In this document: in pieces, positions 23,596 to 31,610 of the stretch
How positions within the stretch are numbered: the first letter of the stretch is position 1
How the letters are laid out: every line of letters begins with the position of its first letter
Program-made: the position numbers and the translations under genes
Notes under the pieces: generated by a model
The model's database searches: none
What the model saw: only the letters and a program-made list of their open reading frames with translations
Told to the model about the DNA's origin: nothing
Source of the DNA: CAYNEI01 sp964396185
Lineage (GTDB): Archaea; Thermoplasmatota; SW-10-69-26
Length of the DNA: 35,236 nucleotides
Direction of reading: 5' to 3'
Assembly (NCBI GenBank): GCA_964396185.1
Contig: CAYNEI010000023.1
Location: forward strand, 1 to 35,236

Positions 23596-25002
23596 TCAGC
23601 GCCCGTGGTCGTGGTCGCCGTGCTCCTCGCCCATGCCGTGCTCGAAGGTGTACGGGAGCACACCCTCGATGTAGTCCATGAAGCCCATGGCGTGGACGTC
23701 ACCGTGGGTGTCGTCCCCGTACTGTCCGAAATAGATAGCCAGGTCCGCGTGCATGCTGACCGCCTGCATGTAGGTCAACCGGTCGCCGGGACCGATGGTG
23801 GAGAGGTGCTCCCAGGGCACCGTGACCGAGAGGTTGGCCTCCTGCTCCTCGAAGGCCAGCGTCTCCTGCCATCCGTTGTGGTTGTGGGCCAGATTCGAGG
23901 GCGCGTACGGGCCGGCGCACGGGTAGGTGATGCAGTGGCCCACGTAGCCGTAGGCCTCTCCACCCTCCTTGAGCACGCCAGCCTCGTAGACCTCGTCGCC
24001 CGCGGTCCCGAACAGGGCCACGATGTGGAGATCTGTAAGCGGTACGCCGTCCCACGCGCCCAGGTGGAAGGTGACCGAGAGACCCTGTTCGTGCTCCTCG
24101 AACGCCACGGATCGGATGTCGTAGCGGTCGTGGGCTTGGGGGTCCCCGGCGCCCCAGTTCAACCCGGGGCCAGCCTCGAGCACGGTGGCACCCACTTGGT
24201 CCGGTAGCGGCGCGGAGGTCAGCTGCAGCGAGACGGGCTGGGGGTCCAGCCGGTCCACCACCTGGCCGAAGAGCGGTGAGATCGGTCCCGCGTGCTCGTG
24301 GCGGTGGTCGTCCTCTTGGAAGACTGTGAGGGCCGTGTGGCGCCCGGGAACACCCGGCTCGAAGGTGTGGACCTGGGCGGTGGCCGAGAGTTCCGTGACC
24401 TCGAGCTCGTTCGAGTCCCCGACCAGATAGGCCTTGGGCACCGAGAGGCGCAGGGTGCCTGGCTCCCCGGCGGACAGCTCGGTGGGGACCTGGTAGGCGC
24501 ACGCTTGCCACTCGTTGCAGGCCTCGTCCAGCTCGAAGAACTTCGACGTGACCGAAGCTCCCTGGGGCGCATGAGCCCCCTGCGTGTCGAGGCAGAGCTC
24601 GCCCCGGTCTGTCTCCAGGCAGGTGGCGATCTGGACCATCCGGTGGAACCCATCGCCTCGATCCAGGGCCTCGAGGTTCTCGTCGAGTTGCGAGAGTACG
24701 ACCTCGATCACCAGATCGTCCGCCTCCTCTCCGACGATCTCGATGCCCACGAGGTCCGGGAAGTCCACGGGTGCGCCTTGCCCGGCCGGTGCTGTCTCGT
24801 CGCATCCGATCATCCAGCACGCGAAGAGGAGCGGGGCCGGTTGCTCCCGGGCATCGCCGGCAGGGTCCTCCACGGCGATCCCGTGGGTCACCGACGTCGG
24901 CTCGCTGGGAGCAGGCGTGTCGGCGGGTTCGATCGGGTCTCCACCGACGCACCCCGTCAGCGCCAGCCCCGCCAGCAGGACGATCCCGAGCCAAGCCTTC
25001 AT
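23596..25002 (-). CDS. Lipoprotein with His-rich C-terminus, unknown function
   Basis: This 468-aa secreted lipoprotein has the N-terminal signal MKAWLGIVLLAGLALTGC with a lipobox LTGC (lipidated Cys18), followed by an acidic/Pro linker. The body is strand-rich and may contain two related halves, each with a D-x-V/L-S-V-x-x or V-I-E-V-type strand (DDLVIEVVLSQL; QGLSVTFHLGAWDG). The C-terminus is His/Asp/Glu-rich (EHGMGEEHGDHDHGR), suited to binding metal ions. I do not recognise the family. The ATG at 25002 has a TATA-like patch (25027-25034) 25-32 bases upstream. Next to another lipoprotein gene on the same strand. Confidence 0.75.
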   Translation of the reverse strand: MKAWLGIVLLAGLALTGCVGGDPIEPADTPAPSEPTSVTHGIAVEDPAGDAREQPAPLLFACWMIGCDETAPAGQGAPVDFPDLVGIEIVGEEADDLVIEVVLSQLDENLEALDRGDGFHRMVQIATCLETDRGELCLDTQGAHAPQGASVTSKFFELDEACNEWQACAYQVPTELSAGEPGTLRLSVPKAYLVGDSNELEVTELSATAQVHTFEPGVPGRHTALTVFQEDDHRHEHAGPISPLFGQVVDRLDPQPVSLQLTSAPLPDQVGATVLEAGPGLNWGAGDPQAHDRYDIRSVAFEEHEQGLSVTFHLGAWDGVPLTDLHIVALFGTAGDEVYEAGVLKEGGEAYGYVGHCITYPCAGPYAPSNLAHNHNGWQETLAFEEQEANLSVTVPWEHLSTIGPGDRLTYMQAVSMHADLAIYFGQYGDDTHGDVHAMGFMDYIEGVLPYTFEHGMGEEHGDHDHGR

Positions 25003-25026
25003 ATGGCGTTTCCGAGGGTCTGAGCG

Positions 25027-25034
25027 TACAAATA
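25027..25034 (-). promoter_or_regulatory. TATA-like box of the His-tail lipoprotein gene
   Basis: TATTTGTA on the minus strand lies 25-32 bases before ATG 25002. It is the only AT-rich patch in the 106-base gap. Confidence 0.35.
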
Positions 25035-25108
25035 CGTTCCTGGGTCCCCAGGGTCAACCCGGGACCAGATCGGTGTGGAACCGCGCCGATCGAGCGGCGC
25101 TAGCGCGA

Positions 25109-26902
25109 TCAGGTTCGGTTGGACCGCTCCCCGGGCGCGGCTGCGGACCCGACCGGATCTGATCCCTCCTCCACCGCGACCGCTGTCGCAGCCGGGGCGG
25201 GCCACGCGTGCTCCACCGGCGCCTCCCCATTGCACACGCCATCCACCAGCCCCGGGTTGATCGTCGTCGGAGGCAGGCGGTTGTCGGTGGCCTGCTCGTA
25301 GGCGTAAGCGTAGGCGAGCAGCTCGGCCTCGCTCCAGGCTTGGCCGAAGAAGCTCAAGCCCTCCGGGGCCTGGTCGTCGTAGCCCATCGGGAGGGTGACC
25401 GTCGGGTAACCGGCGGCTGCCCCCTGGCTCGTGTAGGGGGCGTTGGGGCCGATGATGGCGTCCAGGTCGTGCCCCTCGAACCAGCCGTCCACGACCGTGC
25501 GCGTGGAGGTCACCGAGGCGAGCGCGGCCGGGTCAGCGGCCTCGCGGCTCCCGGGGGTGGCGTCCGAGGCGATGAGCAGGTCCTGGCCGTACTTCACACG
25601 GTCAGGGTGCTCCTGGTTGAACAGGATGATCTCGGTGAGGGTCTCGACCGGGAGCCCGGGCCCGGCCTCCTCGGCGAGGTACCGGTCGATGCCGTACTTG
25701 AACTCGTTCGGGATGAGGGCGATCTCGGTGAAGCTGACGAACCGTTCGTCCCCTGGCTCGAAGGGCACGAGCTCGGCGCCCAGGGCCTCGAGCACCTCGA
25801 GGGCCTCCTCGAAGAGGTCCTCGTCCCCGTCGGCCTCTTCGTAGCCGAGGCGCACACCCTTGAGGGCATCGGTGCTCAGGCCCGCGGTGTAGTCCCCGCC
25901 AGGTGGCAGGTGGTCGTCGGCCTCGGCGGTGTACGAATCGGCTGGATCGCTGCCGGCGATGGCGCTGAGCATGAGGGCTGCGTCGTGGACGTGGCGCACC
26001 ATGGGTCCTGGCACGTCGAAGTTGTGGGCCAGCGGGATGATGCCGGCTCGGCTCGTGAGCCCCAGGGTGGGCTTGACACCCACGACGCTGTTGGCGTTGC
26101 TGGGTGAGAGGATGCTCCCGCTGGTCTCGGTGCCGATGGCGCCTGCCGCGAAGGCCATGGAGGCGGCCACGCCGGAACCGCTGCTCGAGCCGCTGGGGTC
26201 GGCCAGCGTGTAGGCGTTGCGTACCTGGCCGCCGAGCGAGCTGTAGCCGTTGGGCATGCGCAGCGACATCCAGTTGGCGAACTCGGAGAGCTGGGCCTTG
26301 CCCAGGATGATGGCCCCGGCTTCGCGCAGGGCCGCTGTGATGGTGGCGTCCTCCGGTGGGAGGTTCTCGGCCAGGGCGATGGAGCCGGCAGTGGTGGGCA
26401 TGTCGGCCGTGCCGGTGTTGTCCTTGAGCAGGATCGGCATGCCGTGCAGGGGCCCACTCCAGTTCCCGGCTGCCAGCTCGGCGTCCAGCTCGGCCGCGCG
26501 CTCGAGGGCGTGGGGGGAGATGGTCTGGATCGCGTTGAGTCGCGGTCCCGCCTCGTCGTAGGCCTGGACGCGATCGACGTAGGCTTCCACGAGTTCGACA
26601 GCGGTGAGCTCGCCGACCTGCATAGCCGCTTGGAGCTGGGCCATGGAGACCTTCTGGAGATCCAGGCCAGCCATCGCGCGCAGGCAGTCTGTGAATGCGA
26701 GTGGGGCCTCACCGGGACCACCTGGCTCCCCAGGGGTCCCGTTCTCGCCTGGCTCGGTGCCAGCGGTGGTATCCGGCGAGATCGTGGAGCCGTTGCCCTC
26801 ACCGGCGTCGTCGGGTGCGAGCTCGTCGCCACTCCCGAGACAACCGGCTGTGAGCAGGAGGAGGGTCAGGGCTACGATCCAACGCGTGTGATGCCGTCCC
26901 AA
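25109..26902 (-). CDS. Amidase-signature family lipoprotein
   Basis: This 597-aa enzyme begins at TTG 26902. It has a signal with lipobox LTAGC (Cys21) and a long Gly/Pro/Glu linker, so it acts outside the cell. The body is an amidase-signature hydrolase: Lys160 in ILLKDN, the cis-Ser Ser241 in SGSSSGSG, and nucleophile Ser263 in TETSGSILSPS, which form the Ser-cisSer-Lys triad. It should cleave amide bonds of peptides or small amides. The family includes peptide amidase and 6-aminohexanoate-dimer hydrolase; exact substrate unknown. The usual GGSSGG and GGSIR motifs are slightly altered (SSSGSG; SGSIL). Divergent from the SDR gene. Confidence 0.9.
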   Translation of the reverse strand: MGRHHTRWIVALTLLLLTAGCLGSGDELAPDDAGEGNGSTISPDTTAGTEPGENGTPGEPGGPGEAPLAFTDCLRAMAGLDLQKVSMAQLQAAMQVGELTAVELVEAYVDRVQAYDEAGPRLNAIQTISPHALERAAELDAELAAGNWSGPLHGMPILLKDNTGTADMPTTAGSIALAENLPPEDATITAALREAGAIILGKAQLSEFANWMSLRMPNGYSSLGGQVRNAYTLADPSGSSSGSGVAASMAFAAGAIGTETSGSILSPSNANSVVGVKPTLGLTSRAGIIPLAHNFDVPGPMVRHVHDAALMLSAIAGSDPADSYTAEADDHLPPGGDYTAGLSTDALKGVRLGYEEADGDEDLFEEALEVLEALGAELVPFEPGDERFVSFTEIALIPNEFKYGIDRYLAEEAGPGLPVETLTEIILFNQEHPDRVKYGQDLLIASDATPGSREAADPAALASVTSTRTVVDGWFEGHDLDAIIGPNAPYTSQGAAAGYPTVTLPMGYDDQAPEGLSFFGQAWSEAELLAYAYAYEQATDNRLPPTTINPGLVDGVCNGEAPVEHAWPAPAATAVAVEEGSDPVGSAAAPGERSNRT

Positions 26903-26962
26903 GGGGTCGCCTCGGTGCGCAGTTGGGTTGGGACCTTATCAACGTTCCTCCCACGCGCAGGT

Positions 26963-26968
26963 CTTTTG
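26963..26968 (+). promoter_or_regulatory. AT-rich box CTTTTG of the SDR gene
   Basis: It lies 24-29 bases before ATG 26992. It is weaker than the other boxes because it contains no A, but the spacing is the same. Confidence 0.25.
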
Positions 26969-26991
26969 TCCTCCAGCCCCGCTGCCGGCCC

Positions 26992-27753
26992 ATGACCAAC
27001 CTCGATGAGAAGGTCGCGCTGGTCACCGGAGCCGCCTCGGGTATCGGCCAAGCCAGTGCACGCGCGCTGGCTCGCGCCGGGGCCACCGTTGTCTGCGCAG
27101 ACATCGACGCCAAGGGAGCCGAGGCCACCGCGGCGCGCATCGAGGCCGACGGCGGCATCGCCAGCTCCATCCGGTGCGATGTGACCCAGGAGATGGATGT
27201 CCAACAGGCCGTCCAGACGGCCGTGGATCTCGACGGCCACCTCGACATCGCCCACAACAACGCGGGCATCGAGGGTCCGCTGGCCAAGCTCCCGGACATC
27301 TCGGTGGAGGACTTCGATCGCGTCATCGCCATCGACCTCAAGGGCGTCTTTTTAGGCCTCAAGCACCAGATCCCGGTGATGGCCGACCAGGAGGGCGGCG
27401 GCTCGATCATCAACACGGCCAGCGTGGCCGGGCTCGTGGCCAACCAGGGAGCAGCGGCCTACAGCGCAGCCAAGCACGGCGTGGTGGGCCTGACCAAGAC
27501 GGCCGCGGCCGAGTGGGCCCGCAAGGGCGTGCGCGTCAATGCGGTCTGCCCGGGTTGGACCGAGACGCCCATGGTCGAGCGCGTCGACGGGCGCAACCCC
27601 AAGGTCAAGCAGGGCTTCATCCGGGCGGTGCCGGCCAACCGGCTGGGACAGCCCGAGGAGGTGGCCGCTGTCGTGGTGTTCTTAGCCAGCGACGAGGCCG
27701 CCTACCTCAACGGTGCAGCGCTCCCGGTGGATGGTGGTTGGACGGCGGTGTGA
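26992..27753 (+). CDS. SDR-family oxidoreductase
   Basis: This 253-aa protein is a classical short-chain dehydrogenase/reductase that would use NAD(P)H to oxidise an alcohol or reduce a ketone; the substrate is unknown. Motifs are TGAASGIG (12-19, cofactor Rossmann loop), NNAG (89-92), Ser144 (NTAS), and Y157-x3-K161. The tetrad Asn position (usually VNLKG) reads IDLKG (Asp115), as in some relatives. The acidic residue after beta2 (CADID) favours NAD over NADP. Start ATG 26992 fits the family; an earlier in-frame start at 26923 gives an unlikely tail. It ends 4 bases from the convergent nucleotidyltransferase pseudogene. Confidence 0.92.
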   Translation: MTNLDEKVALVTGAASGIGQASARALARAGATVVCADIDAKGAEATAARIEADGGIASSIRCDVTQEMDVQQAVQTAVDLDGHLDIAHNNAGIEGPLAKLPDISVEDFDRVIAIDLKGVFLGLKHQIPVMADQEGGGSIINTASVAGLVANQGAAAYSAAKHGVVGLTKTAAAEWARKGVRVNAVCPGWTETPMVERVDGRNPKVKQGFIRAVPANRLGQPEEVAAVVVFLASDEAAYLNGAALPVDGGWTAV

Positions 27754-27757
27754 GCCC

Positions 27758-28361
27758 TCAGACGCCCTCAGGGGTCTCGCCTCGCTCGAGGTCCTCGCGG
27801 TCCGAGCGAACGAGGTCGACGAGCTCAGTGGCCTTGCCCTGAACGCGGTGGATGATCGCGTCCTCGATCAGCTGGTCCGGGTCGATCATCTCCCAAGCGA
27901 AGAGGAGCACCTGGTAGGCGTCGTCCAAGTCGTGGCTCCCACGGCGGACCTTCGTGTTGACGAGCTTGCGGAGGACGTAATCCTGGGGGTGCATCACAGC
28001 AAGGACCCGCCCGCCGACCTCTCGTGACACACCGTTCGAACTCTCCTCTGTGGAGAGGGGTATCGGGCGCCAGCCAGAGGTCCGTGGGAACGGGCTCTGA
28101 TGCGATCACCAGGCGCCGTCCGAGTTCGCCCCGGCGAGGGCCATCGACCTCGAGGCCTTGTGCTTCGAACCAACCTCTCAACGCGCCTGGGTCGGCGTGG
28201 TCGGGATGGATGACGACGTCCAGGTCCCGGCTCGTTCGCACCTCCCCGAAGACGTTGCGGACGATCGCCCCCGTCATCATGTAGGTGATCTCCTCCCTGT
28301 CCAGAACGCTCAGGACGGTGTCCAGGACAGCGGAGAAGTCGTCAGCTTCCGTCGGGGCCAC
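27758..28361 (-). pseudogene. Frameshifted nucleotidyltransferase (MNT/DUF6036-like)
   Basis: Two frames join into one gene of about 200 aa. The first, from GTG 28361, encodes about 114 aa with a nucleotidyltransferase motif (TGAIVRNVFGEVRTSRDLDV; the DLD pair gives the metal site). It then loses homology near 28020-28024. The second frame continues with REVGGRVLAVMHPQDYVLRK and ends at 27758. The joint lies in an AG-rich stretch (ACGAGAGG on the minus strand), where loss of one AG unit would explain the shift. Either the gene is decayed or this is an assembly error. The helical second half (RKLVNTKVRRGSHDLDDAYQ) is typical of the C-terminal part of such proteins. Overlaps its small upstream partner by 20 bases. 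Confidence 0.75.
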
Positions 28362-28554
28362 GCTTTGCCTCCCGCGAGAGGTTGGTCGCCCACGCCGTCA
28401 GGGCGAAGGCATCCCGGAGGCGCTCGCTGGGGGATTGGGCCTTCACCCGCGCGTACTTTGTGGCCGTGGGCCGGTTCACGACGTCGCGGATCCTCGGCTC
28501 CTCCGCAGGCTCGGAGGGGGCTTCCAGCACCTCGTGCGGGGAACGAACGCGCAT
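28342..28554 (-). CDS. Small partner protein of the nucleotidyltransferase
   Basis: This is a 70-aa protein counted from ATG 28554; ATG 28584 would give 80 aa. It ends in a helical segment QSPSERLRDAFALTAWATNL, a pattern seen in small unnamed proteins encoded just before nucleotidyltransferases (recognised by pattern; no family name). The AT-rich TAAAT patch at 28583-28587 lies 29-33 bases before ATG 28554, supporting the shorter start. Its stop lies 20 bases inside the nucleotidyltransferase gene, so the two are translated together. The pair may be a toxin-antitoxin or regulatory unit, now broken by the frameshift downstream. Confidence 0.55.
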   Translation of the reverse strand: MRVRSPHEVLEAPSEPAEEPRIRDVVNRPTATKYARVKAQSPSERLRDAFALTAWATNLSREAKRGPDGS

Positions 28555-28621
28555 GATCGTTCCAGCCATCGTGGCTACGGCCATTTAGCGCTTCCGTTGG
28601 GTGGACCGAAAGGACATGGCG

Positions 28622-28762
28622 TCAATGCTTTCTCGTCGACCGCTTCTTGCGGAGCGCTGGATCCCCAGACTTCGTGATCGTCCCCATCGGTTTGGTCAAG
28701 AAGAAATTCGCCGGTAACTCCTTCTTCTTGGAACGCGAGCCCTGGGACGGGGTCATCACCAT
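28622..28762 (-). CDS. Small basic ORF, uncertain
   Basis: This is a 46-aa reading frame rich in Lys and Arg (SRSKKKELPANFF, ALRKKRSTRKH) starting at ATG 28762. Its codons are less GC-rich than its neighbours, and an AT-rich patch (28781-28788) lies 19-26 bases upstream, so it may be a real small gene. No family recognised. It is on the same strand as the double-HTH regulator, 35 bases after that gene's stop. Confidence 0.35.
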   Translation of the reverse strand: MVMTPSQGSRSKKKELPANFFLTKPMGTITKSGDPALRKKRSTRKH

Positions 28763-28797
28763 CTCGATGGACCCCCCAGTGTAATAACGCACGCCCC

Positions 28798-29760
28798 TCA
28801 CCGGCTGGGCCCCTGGGCCGCCGGCATCTGTCGCTCGATCCGCTCGTCGAACCACGTCGGCACCACGAACCAAGACTTCGGGTAGAACGGCAGAACTTCC
28901 TGGACGCCGGCGTGGTCGCCCAACCATAGCTCGACCTCCTCGACTGCGGGCGCCGAGGCAAGGTGGCACCACGCCTCCACCACCAACGGGCCAGAGGCGC
29001 CCTCCGGGAGCACCGGTTCGATGTCCCCGCACCAGACGAGTTGATCCAGCTCGCTGCGGCAAGCGTTGACCAGGTCTGCCCGTTCGCCCGCGCCGTCCAC
29101 GAGGACGACGAAGCGGGCCAGCACGGCACCCTGGTATCGGGTGAAGTCGAAGAGCGGGAACGACCAGATGGCGCTGGCCTCGAGGAGCTCTCGGTAGCGC
29201 CGGGTGAAGGTGCGCGGGCTCACGCTGGCCTGCTCAGCGACCTCCTTGAACGGAGCCTCCGGGGAGCGTCGCAGCGCATCCACGATCCGCCAGTCCGTGT
29301 CCGTGAGCTCGATGGCGCTCTCTGGCGTCTCGAACGGGATGCATGCGGTCACCTCCTCCACGTGCGGGAGCCGGTCCAAGAGTTGCCGGGACCGTTCCAG
29401 GGCCCTCTCGCTCTCCATGGCGTAGAGCAAGACCACCCAAGGGCCCACGAGGTCCACGCCCGTGAGGATCCCGTCGACCAGCTGGACGGCCTCGAGGACC
29501 TCCGGTTTGTGCCGGGGATCGTCCACCATGATGTCCCCACCGGCCACGCCAGCACCGAACAGGGCCGGGTTGGGGACGGCCTCCTGGCGGACCAGGAACC
29601 CGTCCTCGCGCCAGGCCTTGAGCCGCGCCCACACCGTGGTCCGATCGACGTCGAGCCGGTCGGCGATGTCCGTGGTGCCAAGCCTGGGGTCCCCACCGCC
29701 CCAGATGATCCCACGATCCCGGAAGAGCTCCCGGAGGATCGCCGCATCCAGCTCGTCCAT
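28798..29760 (-). CDS. Lrp/AsnC-like double-HTH transcription regulator
   Basis: This 320-aa protein starts at ATG 29760; in-frame start codons further upstream give an unlikely N-terminus. Two winged helix-turn-helix regions are visible: TTDIADRLDVDRTTVWARL (about residues 29-47) and a second with FKEVAEQASVSPRTFTRRYR (about 170-189). This head-to-tail HTH architecture occurs in archaeal Lrp/Bat-like regulators. Strand-rich segments after each HTH (GPWVVLLYAME; GPLVVEAWCH) could be RAM-like effector domains. It probably senses a small molecule. Divergent from the membrane-protein gene at 29997, with 236 bases between them. Confidence 0.8.
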   Translation of the reverse strand: MDELDAAILRELFRDRGIIWGGGDPRLGTTDIADRLDVDRTTVWARLKAWREDGFLVRQEAVPNPALFGAGVAGGDIMVDDPRHKPEVLEAVQLVDGILTGVDLVGPWVVLLYAMESERALERSRQLLDRLPHVEEVTACIPFETPESAIELTDTDWRIVDALRRSPEAPFKEVAEQASVSPRTFTRRYRELLEASAIWSFPLFDFTRYQGAVLARFVVLVDGAGERADLVNACRSELDQLVWCGDIEPVLPEGASGPLVVEAWCHLASAPAVEEVELWLGDHAGVQEVLPFYPKSWFVVPTWFDERIERQMPAAQGPSR

Positions 29761-29982
29761 GAACCCAGACGTGCGCCCTTGGCCTTGAACTGTCCGGCTC
29801 GTTGGGCTCCACACAACGAAAACGCCATCCTTAGCGGTGAGCGTCTCGACGGTGGGGATCGCCTCAACGCGGGTTCAAGGGACCCCGTGGGCTACCAATG
29901 CTCTATGGGACGAGAAGCCCTAGGAGCCCACGACCGGGACAGCCTGGACCCAACCACCGGCGCCACCCAGCGCCATCTCCAC

Positions 29983-29990
29983 GGGAGGGG
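29983..29990 (+). promoter_or_regulatory. Strong Shine-Dalgarno GGGAGGGG
   Basis: This purine tract seven bases before ATG 29997 fixes that start codon. It is unusual here: most genes in the window show no SD and have TATA-like boxes close to their start. Confidence 0.6.
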
Positions 29991-29996
29991 ATCCTG

Positions 29997-30680
29997 ATGG
30001 AGACGGGGACGAAGAACCGCTGGGGGGCCGCCATCCTGATCCTGGCTCCCATCACCGTGCTCGTCGCGTTCCTCACCCACCCGCACATCGGCACGCGCGT
30101 CGGCGAGCCAGGGTTGTACGACGCCATCGCCACCGAGGTCGCCGCTGACCCGGGCATGTGGATCTTCTCGCACTTGCTCCTGGCGGTGGGCTCAGGCCTC
30201 TTGGCCATCGCCTTCATCGCGCTGCGCGGCTACCTGCGCGAGGCAGGCGAGGACCGCTGGAGTGCGATCGGCCTGCCGTTCATCGTGCTCGGGAGCGTGC
30301 TCTTCGCGCTCCTGCCGGCCATGGAGATGGCTCCCGTGGCCGCCCACGAGGCAGGCGTGGACGTCGCCGCCGTCCAGCAGGCCCTCGACGAGACCGTGTT
30401 CCCCATGGTGCTCTTCGCAGGCTCAGCCATCTTCGCCATCGGTGCCATCGCCTTCGCAGGCGCCGTCGGGAAGGCCGGCGTCATGGGCCAGTGGCCCGCC
30501 AGGGGCATCGCTGCCGCGCTGGTCATCGTGGCCATCACGCGCTTCGTGCCGGTGTTCGCCGTGCTCTTCTACGTGCAGAGCGCCGCGCTCATCGCTGCCC
30601 TGTGGCCGTTGGCTGTGCTCATGTGGAAGGACGCGGAGGCGGACGCGCGAGGGGCTCGCCAACCGGTGGCATCAGCGTGA
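29997..30680 (+). CDS. Multi-spanning membrane protein, unknown function
   Basis: This 227-aa protein starts at ATG 29997, with a strong Shine-Dalgarno sequence before it. It has about six membrane helices (residues about 10-30, 55-75, 95-115, 140-165, 175-195, 200-215). The loops contain EVAADPGMWIFSHL and EDRWSAIGLPF. The pattern resembles DUF4386-type integral membrane proteins, but I cannot confirm it. The C-terminal tail is charged. The longer open frame upstream is rejected. Confidence 0.7.
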   Translation: METGTKNRWGAAILILAPITVLVAFLTHPHIGTRVGEPGLYDAIATEVAADPGMWIFSHLLLAVGSGLLAIAFIALRGYLREAGEDRWSAIGLPFIVLGSVLFALLPAMEMAPVAAHEAGVDVAAVQQALDETVFPMVLFAGSAIFAIGAIAFAGAVGKAGVMGQWPARGIAAALVIVAITRFVPVFAVLFYVQSAALIAALWPLAVLMWKDAEADARGARQPVASA

Positions 30681-30683
30681 TGC

Positions 30684-30697
30684 TTAAATAGTACTAT
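30684..30697 (+). promoter_or_regulatory. TATA box TTAAATA with palindrome ATAGTACTAT
   Basis: TTAAATA (30684-30690) lies 25-31 bases before GTG 30715 and overlaps a perfect 10-bp palindrome ATAGTACTAT (30688-30697). A second, imperfect repeat (ATAACAA ... TTGTAT) follows. This layout suits promoter occlusion by a dimeric repressor, plausibly the HTH protein encoded just downstream. Confidence 0.5.
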
Positions 30698-30714
30698 AAC
30701 AAATCCGTTGTATT

Positions 30715-31047
30715 GTGGGCATCACGACCCAGACGCGGGAGAAAGTCGCCCGCACCCTCCAGGAGCGCGGGGTAGGCAGGGGTCTCACGATCCCCCAGCT
30801 CCGGCGCGCCTACCCTGCCAAGGCGGTGCGACGCACCTCGATCCTCGAGGCCATCGCGGATCTGGAGGCCATGGGCAAGGTCGAGTGGAACGGAGATCGG
30901 GTTCGGTGGGCCTCGATGGACTACGATGTGGAGCGGGTGCTGGGCGAGCAGGTGGCTCGGATCGAGCGGGATCTTGCCCGGCCAGCGGACGAACGGATCG
31001 CGCGAGCTGGCTCGCTCAGCGCCATGCTGAAGGGGGTCGGTTCCTGA
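30715..31047 (+). CDS. Winged-HTH protein, AbiEi/antitoxin-like partner of a nucleotidyltransferase
   Basis: This 110-aa protein starts at GTG 30715. A helix-turn-helix with QLRRAYPAKAVRRTSILEAI followed by the wing MGKVEWNGDRVRWAS (about residues 25-67) makes it a DNA-binding regulator. The remainder is helical and charged. The downstream nucleotidyltransferase starts as this gene stops, so they form an operon. The order HTH-then-nucleotidyltransferase resembles AbiE-type (type IV) toxin-antitoxin units, in which the HTH protein represses the operon, but the family match is by context and not by sequence search. Confidence 0.7.
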   Translation: MGITTQTREKVARTLQERGVGRGLTIPQLRRAYPAKAVRRTSILEAIADLEAMGKVEWNGDRVRWASMDYDVERVLGEQVARIERDLARPADERIARAGSLSAMLKGVGS

Positions 31048-31580
31048 GCGACCCCCTCTGGGATGCGTTGGTCGCCTCCGTCGAGCTCCTCGATGGAAGT
31101 GGCATCGACTACGCTGTGACTGGCAGCTTCGCTTCAGCCCACCACGGCCATGTGCGCGCGACCGAGGACGTCGACATCTCCGTGGCGGTCGAGGACCTCC
31201 AAGTCCTCGAAGATCTCAGCACCCAGCTCCCGCCAGGGACTCGCAGGGTCGACGCGACCACGTGGGCGTTCGCTGGCGGGGCGCTCGTGGAGCTGTACCC
31301 AGTCACCGATGAGCTCGACCGGATCGCGCTCGACGGCCGCGTTGGAACCTCCCTCCCTGATGACGGGGACCGCATCGTCTGGGTCGTTCCGCTGGAGGCG
31401 TTGCTCGTGCTCAAGGTGAGAGAGCACGTCCGCCATGGCCACGGCCTCAAGCACATCGCCGATGTCCAGGCACTGCTCGCTCGCAACGCCGACACCCTGG
31501 ACGTCGAGGAGCTCGAACGGCTCCTGGCGTTGGATCCGGCGTGGGAGGAGACCTGGGACCAACTCGTGGAGCCCGGGTGA
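31044..31580 (+). CDS. Nucleotidyltransferase (AbiEii/MNT-like, intact)
   Basis: This protein of about 178 aa has the motif TGSFASAHHGHVRATEDVDI (GS plus D-x-D, the metal-binding catalytic pair), so it probably transfers a nucleotide to a target. A C-terminal helical part follows (VPLEALLVLKVREHVRHGHG). The start is uncertain: CTG 31044 overlaps the HTH stop (CTGA), while TTG 31068 is an alternative lying inside the domain; no ATG fits. The same domain type occurs, frameshifted, at 27758-28361. A toxin role (AbiEii family) is suggested by the operon with the HTH gene. Confidence 0.8.
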   Translation: MSDPLWDALVASVELLDGSGIDYAVTGSFASAHHGHVRATEDVDISVAVEDLQVLEDLSTQLPPGTRRVDATTWAFAGGALVELYPVTDELDRIALDGRVGTSLPDDGDRIVWVVPLEALLVLKVREHVRHGHGLKHIADVQALLARNADTLDVEELERLLALDPAWEETWDQLVEPG

Positions 31581-31610
31581 CAGGCTGCCAACAGAGAACC
31601 AAGCAAGGGT

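Noticed and set aside
25046..25108. Inverted repeats between the two lipoprotein genes
   Set aside because: The pairs are imperfect or short and expected by chance in such GC-rich DNA.
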